Of a stretch of DNA of 16,808 nt, positions 5,381 through 13,175 are shown one piece after another. The translations under genes were made by a program, and so were the position numbers. Under the pieces are notes generated by a model. That model made no database searches, was not told where the DNA came from, and saw only the letters and a program-made list of their open reading frames with translations. The stretch is from Proteobacteria bacterium SG_bin4 (GTDB taxonomy: Bacteria; Pseudomonadota; Gammaproteobacteria; Burkholderiales; Nitrosomonadaceae): the NCBI GenBank assembly GCA_002083395.1, contig LWDH01000020.1, forward strand, positions 1 to 16,808, written 5' to 3'. Each line of letters opens with the position of its first letter. The first letter of the stretch is position 1.

Positions 5381-6184
5381 ATGAATGACCAGAAACGACC
5401 CGAATCGCAACCATTCGCTGCGTTGGTTTTAGCAGCCGATCGCACCGGCAAGGATCCCATTACTCAGCATACGGGTTCGGCGTGCAAAGCGTTTGCGCCG
5501 GTTGCCGGTATTCCGATGATTATCCGCGTTCTGGATACGCTCGCCGCTTGCGAATCGATCAATCAAATCATTTTATGCGGTCCGCCGGAATCGCTGCTGC
5601 ATCATTGTCCGGAATTGCAACAACGGATTGCCAATGGGCAAGTTACCTGGTTAGCCAATCTCGATTCGCCGAGCCGCAGCGCTGAGCGGGGGCTGAGTAT
5701 TGTTGATGACGACATTCCCGTGCTAATTACTACGGCCGATCATGCATTGTTGACACCTGCGATGGTGCAGGAATTCTTGAATGCATCACGGACGGCAGCG
5801 GCTGACGCGACGGTTGGAACCGTGACGGAACAAGCGATCGCGGCAGCCTTTCCCGGTATCAAGCGCACCATCATCCGCTTGCGCGACGGTGGTTACCGTG
5901 GCTGCAATCTGTATGCGTTCAGATCGCGAGGACGCGCGTTGGTGCGTTTCTGGCAGCAAGCCGAGGATTTAAGGAAAAATCCCGTGAAATTGATCGCGCG
6001 GGTATTGGGCTTCAAAACCGTATTGTCGTATTTCTTTGGTTTGCTGACGCTAAAGCAGGGTGTGGCGGCGGTATCGGAGAGATCGTGTGTCACGATACAA
6101 GTGCTGGTACTGAGCGATGCGCGTGCCGGTATCGATGTTGATAAAGTGGAAGATTTGCAGTTGGCGGAATCGTTGCTGAGGTAG
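5381..6184 (+). CDS. MobA-like nucleotidyltransferase family protein
   Basis: A 267-residue cytoplasmic protein of the NTP-transferase (glycosyltransferase A-like) superfamily. ALVLAADRTGKDP (about 14-26) is at the place of the nucleotide-binding glycine loop, CKAFAPVAGIPMIIRVLDTL (35-54) carries the conserved Lys and the pattern typical of sugar- or cofactor-nucleotidyltransferases, and LITTADHALLTP (about 115-126) contains Asp120, expected to bind the metal. The usual LAGG loop is replaced by LAADRTGKDP, as in an uncharacterised proteobacterial subgroup, so the substrate is unknown. The C-terminal half (RKNPVKLIARVLGFKTVLSY onward) is typical of that subgroup. It lies 96 bp after the SulP gene, beyond a possible terminator, so it may have its own promoter. 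It converges with nudB 29 bp downstream. Molybdenum cofactor work is possible but unsupported by neighbours. Confidence 0.75.
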   Translation: MNDQKRPESQPFAALVLAADRTGKDPITQHTGSACKAFAPVAGIPMIIRVLDTLAACESINQIILCGPPESLLHHCPELQQRIANGQVTWLANLDSPSRSAERGLSIVDDDIPVLITTADHALLTPAMVQEFLNASRTAAADATVGTVTEQAIAAAFPGIKRTIIRLRDGGYRGCNLYAFRSRGRALVRFWQQAEDLRKNPVKLIARVLGFKTVLSYFFGLLTLKQGVAAVSERSCVTIQVLVLSDARAGIDVDKVEDLQLAESLLR

Positions 6185-6213
6185 CAGCGTAGTTAATGTA
6201 ACAACTATTGTTG

Positions 6214-6645
6214 TTATCGTGTCGGCAAGCTCATGATAGCCTCGGCATTGCTGCTGGAGAAGACTTTCTTGGCGGCTTGTTGCCACGGCAGCCAGATAAA
6301 GTTCAAATGTTCCCGGGTTGAGAGTCTAATGGGGATAACTGCGGGTAAACGCAAACCGAAAACGTGTTCGGTATTGAAGCGCACATCCGGACCATAGCGC
6401 CAGCGCCATTCTTCATAGATTTCGTAGCGATTTTCAACGCGCCAGTCAGTTAACTGATAGTCGGCAGCGTTTAAGCCGGTTTCTTCGGCGATTTCGCGTG
6501 TTGCCGTGTCAAGCAGGGTTTCTCCGGGATCCTGGCTGCCGGTCACCGATTGCCAATAACCGGGATGATCGGCGCGTTCCAATAACAAGACCTGCAAATC
6601 AGCGGTGTGGATCACAACCAGAACGGAAACCGGTATTTTGTACAT
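6214..6645 (-). CDS. nudB: Dihydroneopterin triphosphate diphosphatase, Nudix hydrolase
   Basis: A 143-residue Nudix enzyme. The full Nudix box GX5EX7REUXEEXGU is visible at residues 36-58, from Gly36 through Glu42, Arg50-Glu51 and Glu54-Glu55 to Gly57-Leu58; the glutamates coordinate magnesium. NudB removes pyrophosphate from dihydroneopterin triphosphate in folate synthesis. Length, the opening YKIPVSVLVVIHT and the ending agree with NudB rather than with broad Nudix proteins. The gene lies 18 bp downstream of aspS on the same strand, an arrangement seen in other betaproteobacteria, so the two are probably cotranscribed. Its stop codon overlaps a small A/T-rich inverted repeat (6199-6216) in the gap to the converging nucleotidyltransferase gene. 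Confidence 0.88.
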   Translation of the reverse strand: MYKIPVSVLVVIHTADLQVLLLERADHPGYWQSVTGSQDPGETLLDTATREIAEETGLNAADYQLTDWRVENRYEIYEEWRWRYGPDVRFNTEHVFGLRLPAVIPIRLSTREHLNFIWLPWQQAAKKVFSSSNAEAIMSLPTR

Positions 6646-6663
6646 CCGCTGAGTGACAGATTA

Positions 6664-8445
6664 TTAGCCTGGTTTTACTTCCGTTTGGCGCAAGCGGATA
6701 CTCAATTCCCTTAGTTGCTTTTCGTCGACGGCGCTCGGCGCATGTGTCAACAGGCATTGCGCCCGCTGGGTCTTCGGAAAAGCGATGACATCGCGGATCG
6801 ATTCCGAGCCGGTCATCATCGTCAGAATACGATCCAGCCCGAAGGCGATGCCACCATGGGGCGGCGCACCGTATTGCAGCGCTTCCAGCAGGAAGCCGAA
6901 TTTTTCTTGCGCTTCCTGTTCGGAGATATTCAATGCGCGGAAAACTTTGGATTGCACCTCTTGGCGGTGAATCCGCACCGATCCGCCGCCGATCTCGGAA
7001 CCGTTTAATACCATGTCGTAAGCTTTCGAAAGCGCTTTGCCGGGATCGGTTTCGAGCAAATCTTCGTGGCCGTCGGCCGGTGAGGTGAACGGATGGTGTA
7101 AAGCTTTCCAGCGGTTTTCTTCGTCATCAAATTCAAACATCGGAAAGTCGACGACCCATAGCGGTTTCCAGCCGGATTCGGCGTGGCCGTGCTGATGACC
7201 GACTTTGATTCGCAATGCGCCCAGCGACTCATTGACGATTTTAGCCTTATCCGCGCCAAAGAATATCAAATCGCCGTTTTGCGCTTTGGTTCTGGCAAGG
7301 ATTGTTTGAATCGTTGCTTCCGGCAGGAATTTCAGAATCGGCGATTGCAACCCTTCCACGCCATCCGCCAAGTTATTGACCTTGATGTACGCCAATCCCT
7401 TGGCGCCGTAGATCGCGACAAAGCTGGTGTAATCGTCGATTTCCTTGCGCGACAACTCGCCGCCTTTCGGCACGCATAGCGCAGCAACGCGGCCATCCGG
7501 TTTTTCCGCGGCTTCGCGGAAAACCTTGAACGGCACATCTTTCATGATGTCGGTCAATTCGGTGAATTCCAGCGGCACGCGCAAATCCGGCTTGTCCGAG
7601 CCGTATTTAAACATGGCTTGTTCATGCGTGAGCCGTGGGAACGGATCGGGCAGATCGACATTGATCACTGATTTGAACAATCCGCGAATCATGCCTTCCA
7701 TCAGCGTCATGATTTCATTTTCTGACAGGAACGAGGTTTCAATATCGATCTGCGTGAATTCCGGTTGGCGGTCGGCGCGCAGGTCTTCGTCGCGGAAGCA
7801 ACGGGTGATTTGATAATAGCGATCAAACCCGGAGATCATCAATAACTGCTTGAATAACTGCGGCGATTGCGGAAGCGCAAAGAAATGACCGGCGTTTACC
7901 CGCGACGGCACCAGATAATCGCGCGCGCCTTCCGGTGTCGATTTGGTCAGCATCGGCGTTTCGATATCGAGAAAACCGTTCTGATCGAGAAACATGCGGA
8001 CTGCCATCGCCACCCGGTGGCGCAAGCGCAGATTCGATTGCATGGCCGGGCGGCGCAGATCGAGATAGCGATGCTCCAGCCGCACCACTTCGCTGAGATT
8101 GTCATCGTCCATCAGGAAAGGCGGCGTCAACGAAGTGTTCAATACTTCGATGGCGCTGACGAGGATTTCGATTTCGCCGCTGAACAACGCCGTATTGACG
8201 GTTCCTTCCGGGCGTTTGCGCACCTTGCCGGTAATTTTCAGCACGAATTCATTGCGTACTTTCTCGGCGATCTGAAAGGTCGACGCGTTATCGGGGTCGC
8301 ACACGATTTGTACCAAACCTTCGCGGTCGCGCAAGTCGATGAAGATGACCCCGCCGTGATCTCTACGCCGGTGGACCCAGCCGAAAAGCGTGACGGTTTG
8401 ATCGAGATATCCGGCATTGATGGCGCCACAGTAATTGGTACGCAT
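6664..8445 (-). CDS. aspS: Aspartyl-tRNA synthetase, probably non-discriminating (Asp/Asn)
   Basis: A full-length class II bacterial AspRS of 593 residues. The N-terminal OB-fold anticodon domain begins MRTNYCGAIN and holds GWVHRRRDHGGVIFIDLRDR. Class II motif 2 is FRDEDLRADRQPEFTQID (217-234), and motif 3 includes AFGLDR (about 534-539). QSPQLFKQLLM and YGSDKPDLR are also typical, and the GAD insertion is present. His30 and Gly81 are the residues reported to mark non-discriminating AspRS such as that of Pseudomonas aeruginosa, which charges both tRNA-Asp and tRNA-Asn; the mischarged Asp-tRNA-Asn is then corrected by GatCAB. This implies transamidation for Asn-tRNA formation here, which is inference. 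It is followed by nudB after 18 bp and preceded by fmdB with a 120-bp gap. Confidence 0.97.
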   Translation of the reverse strand: MRTNYCGAINAGYLDQTVTLFGWVHRRRDHGGVIFIDLRDREGLVQIVCDPDNASTFQIAEKVRNEFVLKITGKVRKRPEGTVNTALFSGEIEILVSAIEVLNTSLTPPFLMDDDNLSEVVRLEHRYLDLRRPAMQSNLRLRHRVAMAVRMFLDQNGFLDIETPMLTKSTPEGARDYLVPSRVNAGHFFALPQSPQLFKQLLMISGFDRYYQITRCFRDEDLRADRQPEFTQIDIETSFLSENEIMTLMEGMIRGLFKSVINVDLPDPFPRLTHEQAMFKYGSDKPDLRVPLEFTELTDIMKDVPFKVFREAAEKPDGRVAALCVPKGGELSRKEIDDYTSFVAIYGAKGLAYIKVNNLADGVEGLQSPILKFLPEATIQTILARTKAQNGDLIFFGADKAKIVNESLGALRIKVGHQHGHAESGWKPLWVVDFPMFEFDDEENRWKALHHPFTSPADGHEDLLETDPGKALSKAYDMVLNGSEIGGGSVRIHRQEVQSKVFRALNISEQEAQEKFGFLLEALQYGAPPHGGIAFGLDRILTMMTGSESIRDVIAFPKTQRAQCLLTHAPSAVDEKQLRELSIRLRQTEVKPG

Positions 8446-8565
8446 GATGTTGTTCAGTAGGTTGAATGATGAAATTAAATGGTATTGTTTTTTTGCCGCA
8501 TTGCGTACGATCCAGTGATCGGATTAATCAGACCGTTCTGGAATTTCGTTTGCGGCTTCAGTCTA

Positions 8566-8871
8566 TTACTCGACGGCTGCAGTAGAAGCGGTGTTGCTTT
8601 CTTTATTTGCAGTTGAATCCGTAGCGGGTGCAGTCTTTGTCTGCGCGCTGTCTTTAGTTGCCGCAGCGTTATCCGCCGGTTTGGATTTGCTGTTCTTGAA
8701 ATCGGTAACGTACCAGCCGCTTCCTTTCAGTTGAAACCCAGCAGCAGAAATGCGTTTGACATAGTTGCTACTGCCGCACACAGGACATGCTGTAATCGGT
8801 GCATCGCTCACTTTTTGTAAATGCTCTTTCTCAGCACCGCATGAATTGCAAAGATATTCATAAATAGGCAT
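8566..8871 (-). CDS. FmdB-family zinc ribbon protein
   Basis: A 101-residue protein beginning MPIYEYLCNSCG, diagnostic of the FmdB/CxxC zinc ribbon family. Cys8, Cys11, Cys29 and Cys32 are the zinc ligands. Residues about 62-101 are a low-complexity tail rich in Ala, Thr, Ser, Lys and Asp, as in many members. A longer frame from TTG 8883 exists, but the ribosome binding site GGAGG lies inside it at 8877-8881, five bases before ATG 8871, so the shorter form is preferred. Members often lie just upstream of aspS in betaproteobacteria. The role is unknown; early annotations as a formamidase regulator are not well supported. A -10 TATAAT sits about 37 bp upstream. Confidence 0.88.
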   Translation of the reverse strand: MPIYEYLCNSCGAEKEHLQKVSDAPITACPVCGSSNYVKRISAAGFQLKGSGWYVTDFKNSKSKPADNAAATKDSAQTKTAPATDSTANKESNTASTAAVE

Positions 8872-8876
8872 TGAGA

Positions 8877-8881
8877 CCTCC
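8877..8881 (-). promoter_or_regulatory. Shine-Dalgarno of the FmdB-family gene
   Basis: GGAGG on the minus strand, five bases before ATG 8871. It decides between that start and the TTG at 8883. Confidence 0.8.
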
Positions 8882-8907
8882 AACGATACAATATTGAGAA
8901 ACCGGGT

Positions 8908-8913
8908 ATTATA
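8908..8913 (-). promoter_or_regulatory. -10 element TATAAT upstream of the FmdB-family gene
   Basis: A perfect TATAAT on the minus strand, placed to start a transcript near 8901 with a leader of about 30 nt. The hexamer 17 bp upstream (CTAGCA) is a poor -35 match, so an activator may be needed or the site may be weak. It could also serve aspS and nudB through read-through. Confidence 0.4.
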
Positions 8914-8978
8914 CCTTAACTCCTTATGTTTGCTAGATTCTCAATTTGTTACGTGTAGTTGTCGCACGGTTACTCTTT

Positions 8979-10844
8979 TTAGCCGGGCTGACTGGGCAAT
9001 AACCAGCGTTTTGCCCACGATGATAACGTGTTAGCCAGAAGATGCGGGCCGGCCAATCCACCGAGCAAACCGGTGAGCATGGCGTTGACTACCGGTTCGC
9101 TACCGAATGACGGAAACGGCAGCCAACCTGAGAACTGTTGTCCGTAAAAAGAGCCGAACGTTAGCAGTAAACAGGTTGCGATGCCGGTCATGACACGAAT
9201 GATCCGTGTGAGCAAAGAAGAAACAGTATGACTAATTGCCAGAATAGCACCGACAAGTGCGGCGATGGCCGAAATAAGGTAATGGTTGGTCAATACAATG
9301 CGTGTCTCTGTGAGTGTCGGATAAAAAGGGGCATCCAGGATTTTGAAATGATAAGCGCCGCGCTGTAGTAAATGAAAACGTTCGGTTGCCAAGCCCGCAG
9401 AAAATTTCACCAGACGCTCCTCGATCAGATGTTCATGTTGCGTGAAGTTGTCTACACGATAGGCCGCTAATTTGGCGGATTCAACACCATACCCTTGGAG
9501 ATGAACTTCCACTGGCGCTTCGAGCCATGGCTGATGCTGATCAACTGTGAGATGTACCCAAGGGTGAGTGCTGATTTCGTCTTCCCGGATAACACCGCGG
9601 GAGATCCGGTAAATCGGCGCGGTCGGTATTTGATCCAATTTTCCTTGACTGAAGCTGATAGTGCGCCATGGTTCCAATGAATCGAATGTTTCGTTTTCCA
9701 GTACCTGCAAAAGCTGTTTACGCAAATCGCCGACCGCCGGTAGCGTGCGTTGACCACTGAGCACGATACGTAATGCATGGTGAACTATCATTGCTGCTTC
9801 ATAAGCAGTCATTACAAAATCCTCGCGATTCTTTTTGGCGCGCTCCTCAAAATCATTTAAGAGTTTCTGCCAATCATTGCCGAGTTCCGGAGTCGGTGCA
9901 CGGTGATAATCCAAGACCGGATCACCGATTGTTAACGATCCTACCGGTGCTTCATCCAATAGGCGTTTACTGGAGCCGACAAAAAAATAATCGGTATTAA
10001 GATTGACAATAGCTTGCTTGAGGCCGCTTACCAGGGATAAAGAGCCTGAAGTCTCGCCCAGCAGTACAATGTTGTTGATACCATACTCTTCAAATAGGTT
10101 GATAAAATCAGCTTGAAAACATTGTCCACTGCGTAATGCATCATTATCGGACGGGTAGGGGACATTATTTTTGTCGATGCAGTCTTGTTTTAAAATTTCG
10201 TGCCAGGATCTGGAGACAACATTTGGAGTATAGAAACGGTCTTTGAGCGATGTATTCAATCCCTCTCCGTAGGGATTTTGTTCGTAAAGGAATAGAAAGT
10301 GTTTTTCGCCTTCTTTCCCCTTTTCTTGCTTAATGAATGTTGCGTATTGCCCCATTCGATCGGCATCATCGAAAATCAGGCGGAAAAAATTCTTGTCGCG
10401 CAAACCAGAGAAAGTTAACTCCGGTGCAGTCGATAATGCCGAGATTACTGGCAGTTCAATTTGCTCTTCTTTTAACCGCTTTAATACTTCCTTGGTGGAG
10501 CCGCTATTAACCGGTCCGAGGATAGCAACAACGTGATCTTCACGCGCCAGTTTGAGTGCGCCTTCGGCTGATTTCTGAGGATCACCGCTGTCGTTCCAGG
10601 GACTTAATTCTAGCCGGATCTGCAAATCACCCAACTGCAGTGGTTCGAGATGGCTGAATGCCAACCGGATGCTTTCTTCGTGCGTCTCGCCTGCCAATAC
10701 CAGGCTGCTGCCGCCTTTGGGCGATATGATGCCGATGGTAATCGTATCGGCATCCTTTGCAATTGCATCGTTTAATAGTGCACACAAAAGGATGGCAATC
10801 AGCCAGAGAAATGCTTGATTGATATTGAATAGCTGATTTCCCAT
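8979..10844 (-). CDS. Periplasmic-binding-protein-like (type 1, LivK-like) receptor with C-terminal membrane segments
   Basis: The start at ATG 10844 is supported by AAAGGA six bases upstream; a GTG at 10871 would add nine residues. The 621-residue product has a signal sequence or anchor (hydrophobic 12-24, possible cleavage after AIA at 29), then a type 1 periplasmic-binding fold (about 35-400) beginning TITIGIISPKGGSS, with AILGPVNSGSTKEVL and LPVISALSTAPEL typical of amino-acid receptors of ABC systems. Next is a region of beta character (about 410-515, possibly Ig-like) and three hydrophobic segments (about 522-541, 548-565 and 585-605) ending LLPSQPG. Ordinary receptors are near 400 residues and soluble. 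No permease, ATPase, kinase or cyclase gene lies beside it, so this is an orphan receptor, perhaps a membrane-bound sensor. The ligand is unknown. It is separated from the FmdB-family gene by 107 bp. Confidence 0.75.
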   Translation of the reverse strand: MGNQLFNINQAFLWLIAILLCALLNDAIAKDADTITIGIISPKGGSSLVLAGETHEESIRLAFSHLEPLQLGDLQIRLELSPWNDSGDPQKSAEGALKLAREDHVVAILGPVNSGSTKEVLKRLKEEQIELPVISALSTAPELTFSGLRDKNFFRLIFDDADRMGQYATFIKQEKGKEGEKHFLFLYEQNPYGEGLNTSLKDRFYTPNVVSRSWHEILKQDCIDKNNVPYPSDNDALRSGQCFQADFINLFEEYGINNIVLLGETSGSLSLVSGLKQAIVNLNTDYFFVGSSKRLLDEAPVGSLTIGDPVLDYHRAPTPELGNDWQKLLNDFEERAKKNREDFVMTAYEAAMIVHHALRIVLSGQRTLPAVGDLRKQLLQVLENETFDSLEPWRTISFSQGKLDQIPTAPIYRISRGVIREDEISTHPWVHLTVDQHQPWLEAPVEVHLQGYGVESAKLAAYRVDNFTQHEHLIEERLVKFSAGLATERFHLLQRGAYHFKILDAPFYPTLTETRIVLTNHYLISAIAALVGAILAISHTVSSLLTRIIRVMTGIATCLLLTFGSFYGQQFSGWLPFPSFGSEPVVNAMLTGLLGGLAGPHLLANTLSSWAKRWLLPSQPG

Positions 10845-10850
10845 TAACCA

Positions 10851-10856
10851 TCCTTT
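10851..10856 (-). promoter_or_regulatory. Shine-Dalgarno of the receptor-like gene
   Basis: AAAGGA on the minus strand, six bases before ATG 10844. It favours that start over GTG 10871. Confidence 0.65.
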
Positions 10857-10883
10857 CGCTGAAATTGACACCTACTGTGAAGT

Positions 10884-10920
10884 ATAGGCATCAATTATGT
10901 CGAGTGAAAGATGTGCCTAT
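10884..10920. promoter_or_regulatory. Inverted repeat upstream of the receptor-like gene
   Basis: ATAGGCA (10884-10890) and TGCCTAT (10914-10920) are perfect 7-bp inverted repeats, 23 bp apart, in the 177-bp gap before the receptor-like gene. The left arm overlaps a possible -10 TATACT on the minus strand, so a repressor or activator site is conceivable. Otherwise I see nothing in this gap. Confidence 0.3.
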
Positions 10921-11021
10921 CAATCCTTCGCGAGGGTGAATGTAATGAAGCAGATCGGGATGGGGTATTTAAAATCGTAATGGATGGTTTTGATGTTAGG
11001 GTTAATTACCTAAAAATAAGC

Positions 11022-12353
11022 TTATAGTACATATCTCGCCAAATCCTCACTTTGGGATAGATCCTTGAGGCGTTCGTCGACATAGGCGGCGTCGATCATG
11101 ATAGTTTCTCCACTATGCTTGGGAGCATCGTAAGAAATGTCTTCGAGCAGTTTTTCCATGACAGTATGCAAACGCCGGGCGCCAATATTTTCGGTTTTAC
11201 TGTTGACTGAGAAGGCGATCTCTGCCAATCGCTTGATGCCGTCACTGCCAAATTGCAGTTTCACGCCCTCGGTCGCCAGCAACGCTTCGTATTGACGGGT
11301 CAAGCAGGCATCGGTATTGGTCAGGATCTGTTCAAAGTCGCTGACACTTAAACTGGCCAATTCGACGCGAATCGGAAAACGGCCTTGTAATTCCGGGATC
11401 AGATCGGATGGTTTGGACATGTGAAACGCACCGCTGGCGACAAACAGAATGTGATCGGTTTTGATCATGCCGTATTTGGTCGATACGGTGGTGCCTTCCA
11501 CCAGCGGCAGCAAATCACGCTGCACGCCTTGGCGCGACACGTCGCCGCCGGTATGTCCGGAGCGGCTGGCGATTTTGTCAATTTCATCGAGAAAAACAAT
11601 GCCGTTTTGCTCGACATTCTGAATGGCATTCAATTTCAGTTCTTCGTCATTGACCATTTTTGCAGCTTCTTCTTCAAGCAGTAATTTTTTCGCTTCACGA
11701 ATTGTCATTTTGCGGGTTTTTTTACGCTCGCCGGTCATATTCTGAAACATGCCCTGGATTTGAGATGTCAAGTCCTCCATGCCGGGGGGCGCGAAGATCT
11801 CCATGCTGGCGCGCGGCGAAGCCACATCGATTTCAATTTCTTTATCGTCCAGTTCGCCTTCGCGGAGTTTTTTCCGGAATTTCTGCCGGGTCGAACTGTC
11901 GTGATCTTCGCTACTGGATTGGAAGCCGAAATCCCGTGAGCCCGGTAAGAGCGCATCGAGTATGCGATCTTCAGCTTGATCTTCCGCCAGCGGCTGTTTT
12001 TTCCGCGTTTCTCGTTCCCTGGCTTCCTTAATGGCGGTTTCCGCCAGGTCGCGGATGATCGAATCGACATCGCGTCCGACATAGCCCACTTCGGTGAATT
12101 TGGTGGCCTCGATTTTGATAAAGGGCGCATCGGCCAATTTAGCCAGACGGCGGGCAATTTCAGTTTTGCCGACTCCGGTAGGACCGATCATCAGAATATT
12201 TTTGGGTGTAATTTCCTGGCGCAACGGGTCTGCAATTTGCTGACGGCGCCAGCGATTCCTCAGTGCGATCGCGACAGCTCGTTTAGCTGCCTGCTGGCCA
12301 ATAATGTGTTTATCCAATTCGTGGACAATTTCCTGAGGGGTCATTTGTGACAT
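11022..12353 (-). CDS. hslU: ATP-dependent protease ATPase subunit HslU
   Basis: A 443-residue AAA+ unfoldase, normal in length. The opening MSQMTPQEIVHELDKHIIGQ matches family members and fixes the start although no clear ribosome binding site is seen. Walker A is GPTGVGKT (57-64), the pore loop GYVG is at 90-93 and Walker B is IVFLDEID (252-259). The intermediate I domain fills about 110-240. The sensor region KTENIGARRLHTVMEKLLE and the C-terminal tail ARYVL, which inserts into HslV to activate it, are present. HslU forms a hexamer that unfolds substrates and feeds them into the HslV chamber during heat shock. It lies 78 bp downstream of hslV with no terminator between them, so they form an operon. 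A weak hairpin without a T tract follows the stop. Confidence 0.98.
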   Translation of the reverse strand: MSQMTPQEIVHELDKHIIGQQAAKRAVAIALRNRWRRQQIADPLRQEITPKNILMIGPTGVGKTEIARRLAKLADAPFIKIEATKFTEVGYVGRDVDSIIRDLAETAIKEARERETRKKQPLAEDQAEDRILDALLPGSRDFGFQSSSEDHDSSTRQKFRKKLREGELDDKEIEIDVASPRASMEIFAPPGMEDLTSQIQGMFQNMTGERKKTRKMTIREAKKLLLEEEAAKMVNDEELKLNAIQNVEQNGIVFLDEIDKIASRSGHTGGDVSRQGVQRDLLPLVEGTTVSTKYGMIKTDHILFVASGAFHMSKPSDLIPELQGRFPIRVELASLSVSDFEQILTNTDACLTRQYEALLATEGVKLQFGSDGIKRLAEIAFSVNSKTENIGARRLHTVMEKLLEDISYDAPKHSGETIMIDAAYVDERLKDLSQSEDLARYVL

Positions 12354-12431
12354 GATGTTAAGTTCTAAAATAGGATGAATATAACAAGAAAACCAAATTA
12401 TCGATCAGACAGGCGGCTGGAATGCAGTGAA

Positions 12432-12953
12432 TTAATCAATTGTTTCAATAATATGATCTTGATTGGTATAGATACAAATATCGCCGGCGATGGTTAATGC
12501 TTTTTTTACGATCTCTTTGGGCGGCAGATCGGTATTTTCCAGCAATGCGCGGGCCGCAGCCAAGGCATACGAGCCGCCGCTGCCAATCGCGGCAATCCCT
12601 AGTTCAGGTTCGATAATATCGCCCGCGCCGGTGATGATGAGTGTTGCATCTTCGTTTGCAACTACCAGCATTGCTTCAAGCCTGCGCAAAATACGGTCCG
12701 TGCGCCAGTCTTTGGCCAATTCGACGGCGGCTCGCATGATATGGCCGTGATGCGCTTCCAGCTTGCCTTCGAACCGTTCAAACAGGGTAAATGCATCGGC
12801 AGTACCACCGGCAAATCCCGCCAGAATTTTGTCATGATAAAGCCGACGCACTTTACGTGCGCTCGATTTGGCCACGACCGCTCCCAGCGTTACCTGGCCA
12901 TCGCCACCCAATGCTACATGATGGCCGCGTCTGACAGAAACAATTGTTGTCAT
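12432..12953 (-). CDS. hslV: ATP-dependent protease peptidase subunit HslV
   Basis: A 173-residue proteasome-beta-like peptidase. The sequence starts MTTIVSVRRG, so after removal of Met the N-terminal Thr is the catalytic nucleophile. ALGGDGQVTLG, RKVRRLY and GFAGGTADAFTLFE are all typical, as is IGSGGSYALAAARAL. It makes two stacked hexameric rings capped by HslU and degrades misfolded and regulatory proteins. The gene leads the hslVU operon. A TATAAT lies about 30 bp upstream, followed upstream by a 140-bp inverted-repeat element that separates it from xerC, with which it is often linked in betaproteobacteria. I found no convincing sigma-32 promoter. Confidence 0.98.
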   Translation of the reverse strand: MTTIVSVRRGHHVALGGDGQVTLGAVVAKSSARKVRRLYHDKILAGFAGGTADAFTLFERFEGKLEAHHGHIMRAAVELAKDWRTDRILRRLEAMLVVANEDATLIITGAGDIIEPELGIAAIGSGGSYALAAARALLENTDLPPKEIVKKALTIAGDICIYTNQDHIIETID

Positions 12954-12982
12954 GAAATTTACATTAATGGGTACAAAATAGA

Positions 12983-12988
12983 ATTATA
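12983..12988 (-). promoter_or_regulatory. -10 element TATAAT upstream of hslV
   Basis: A perfect TATAAT on the minus strand would start a transcript near 12976, about 22 nt before the hslV ATG. The -35 candidate CGGATC at 17 bp spacing is poor. It lies between the inverted-repeat element and hslV. Confidence 0.4.
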
Positions 12989-13026
12989 GCGCAGAAAGTG
13001 ATGCCGATCCGGGTAGAAGCTTTTAG

Positions 13027-13166
13027 CAGGCCGTTGAAAAACTATCTGCGTTGCCGCTACGGTGTTAAAAACAAGCTCAAAATGCTCATTTATACCGCAT
13101 AAACTGCGTTTTTTCGCCTGTTTTTGCCTTGTATCGGCTGCCTCGAAAACGTTTTTCAACGGCCTG
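13027..13166. mobile_element. MITE-like element, 140 bp, 16-bp terminal inverted repeats
   Basis: CAGGCCGTTGAAAAAC (13027-13042) and its perfect reverse complement (13151-13166) bound a 140-bp segment without a gene. The inside is also partly self-complementary: AAAAACAAGC (13067-13076) against GCCTGTTTTT (13116-13125), nine of ten, and TTTAT/ATAAA near the centre, so one strand can fold into a long hairpin. It begins 10 bp after the xerC stop codon and interrupts the xerC-hslV junction. No target duplication was recognised. It may end xerC transcription. Confidence 0.65.
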
Positions 13167-13175
13167 TTGGTGAAT

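Noticed and set aside
6199..6216. TAACAAC/GTTGTTA hairpin between the converging nucleotidyltransferase and nudB genes
   Set aside because: Only seven mostly A/T pairs and no T tract; too weak to call a terminator.
7867..8460. 197-residue plus-strand frame opposite aspS
   Set aside because: It is an antisense shadow of a highly conserved synthetase; the composition is His/Arg-rich without motifs.
10990..11020. TTAGG/CCTAA hairpin as terminator of hslU
   Set aside because: Stem of five pairs and no T run on the minus strand after it.
12954..13026. Sigma-32 heat-shock promoter for hslVU
   Set aside because: ACCCATTA near the start is -10-like, but no CTTGAAA-type -35 lies at proper distance.
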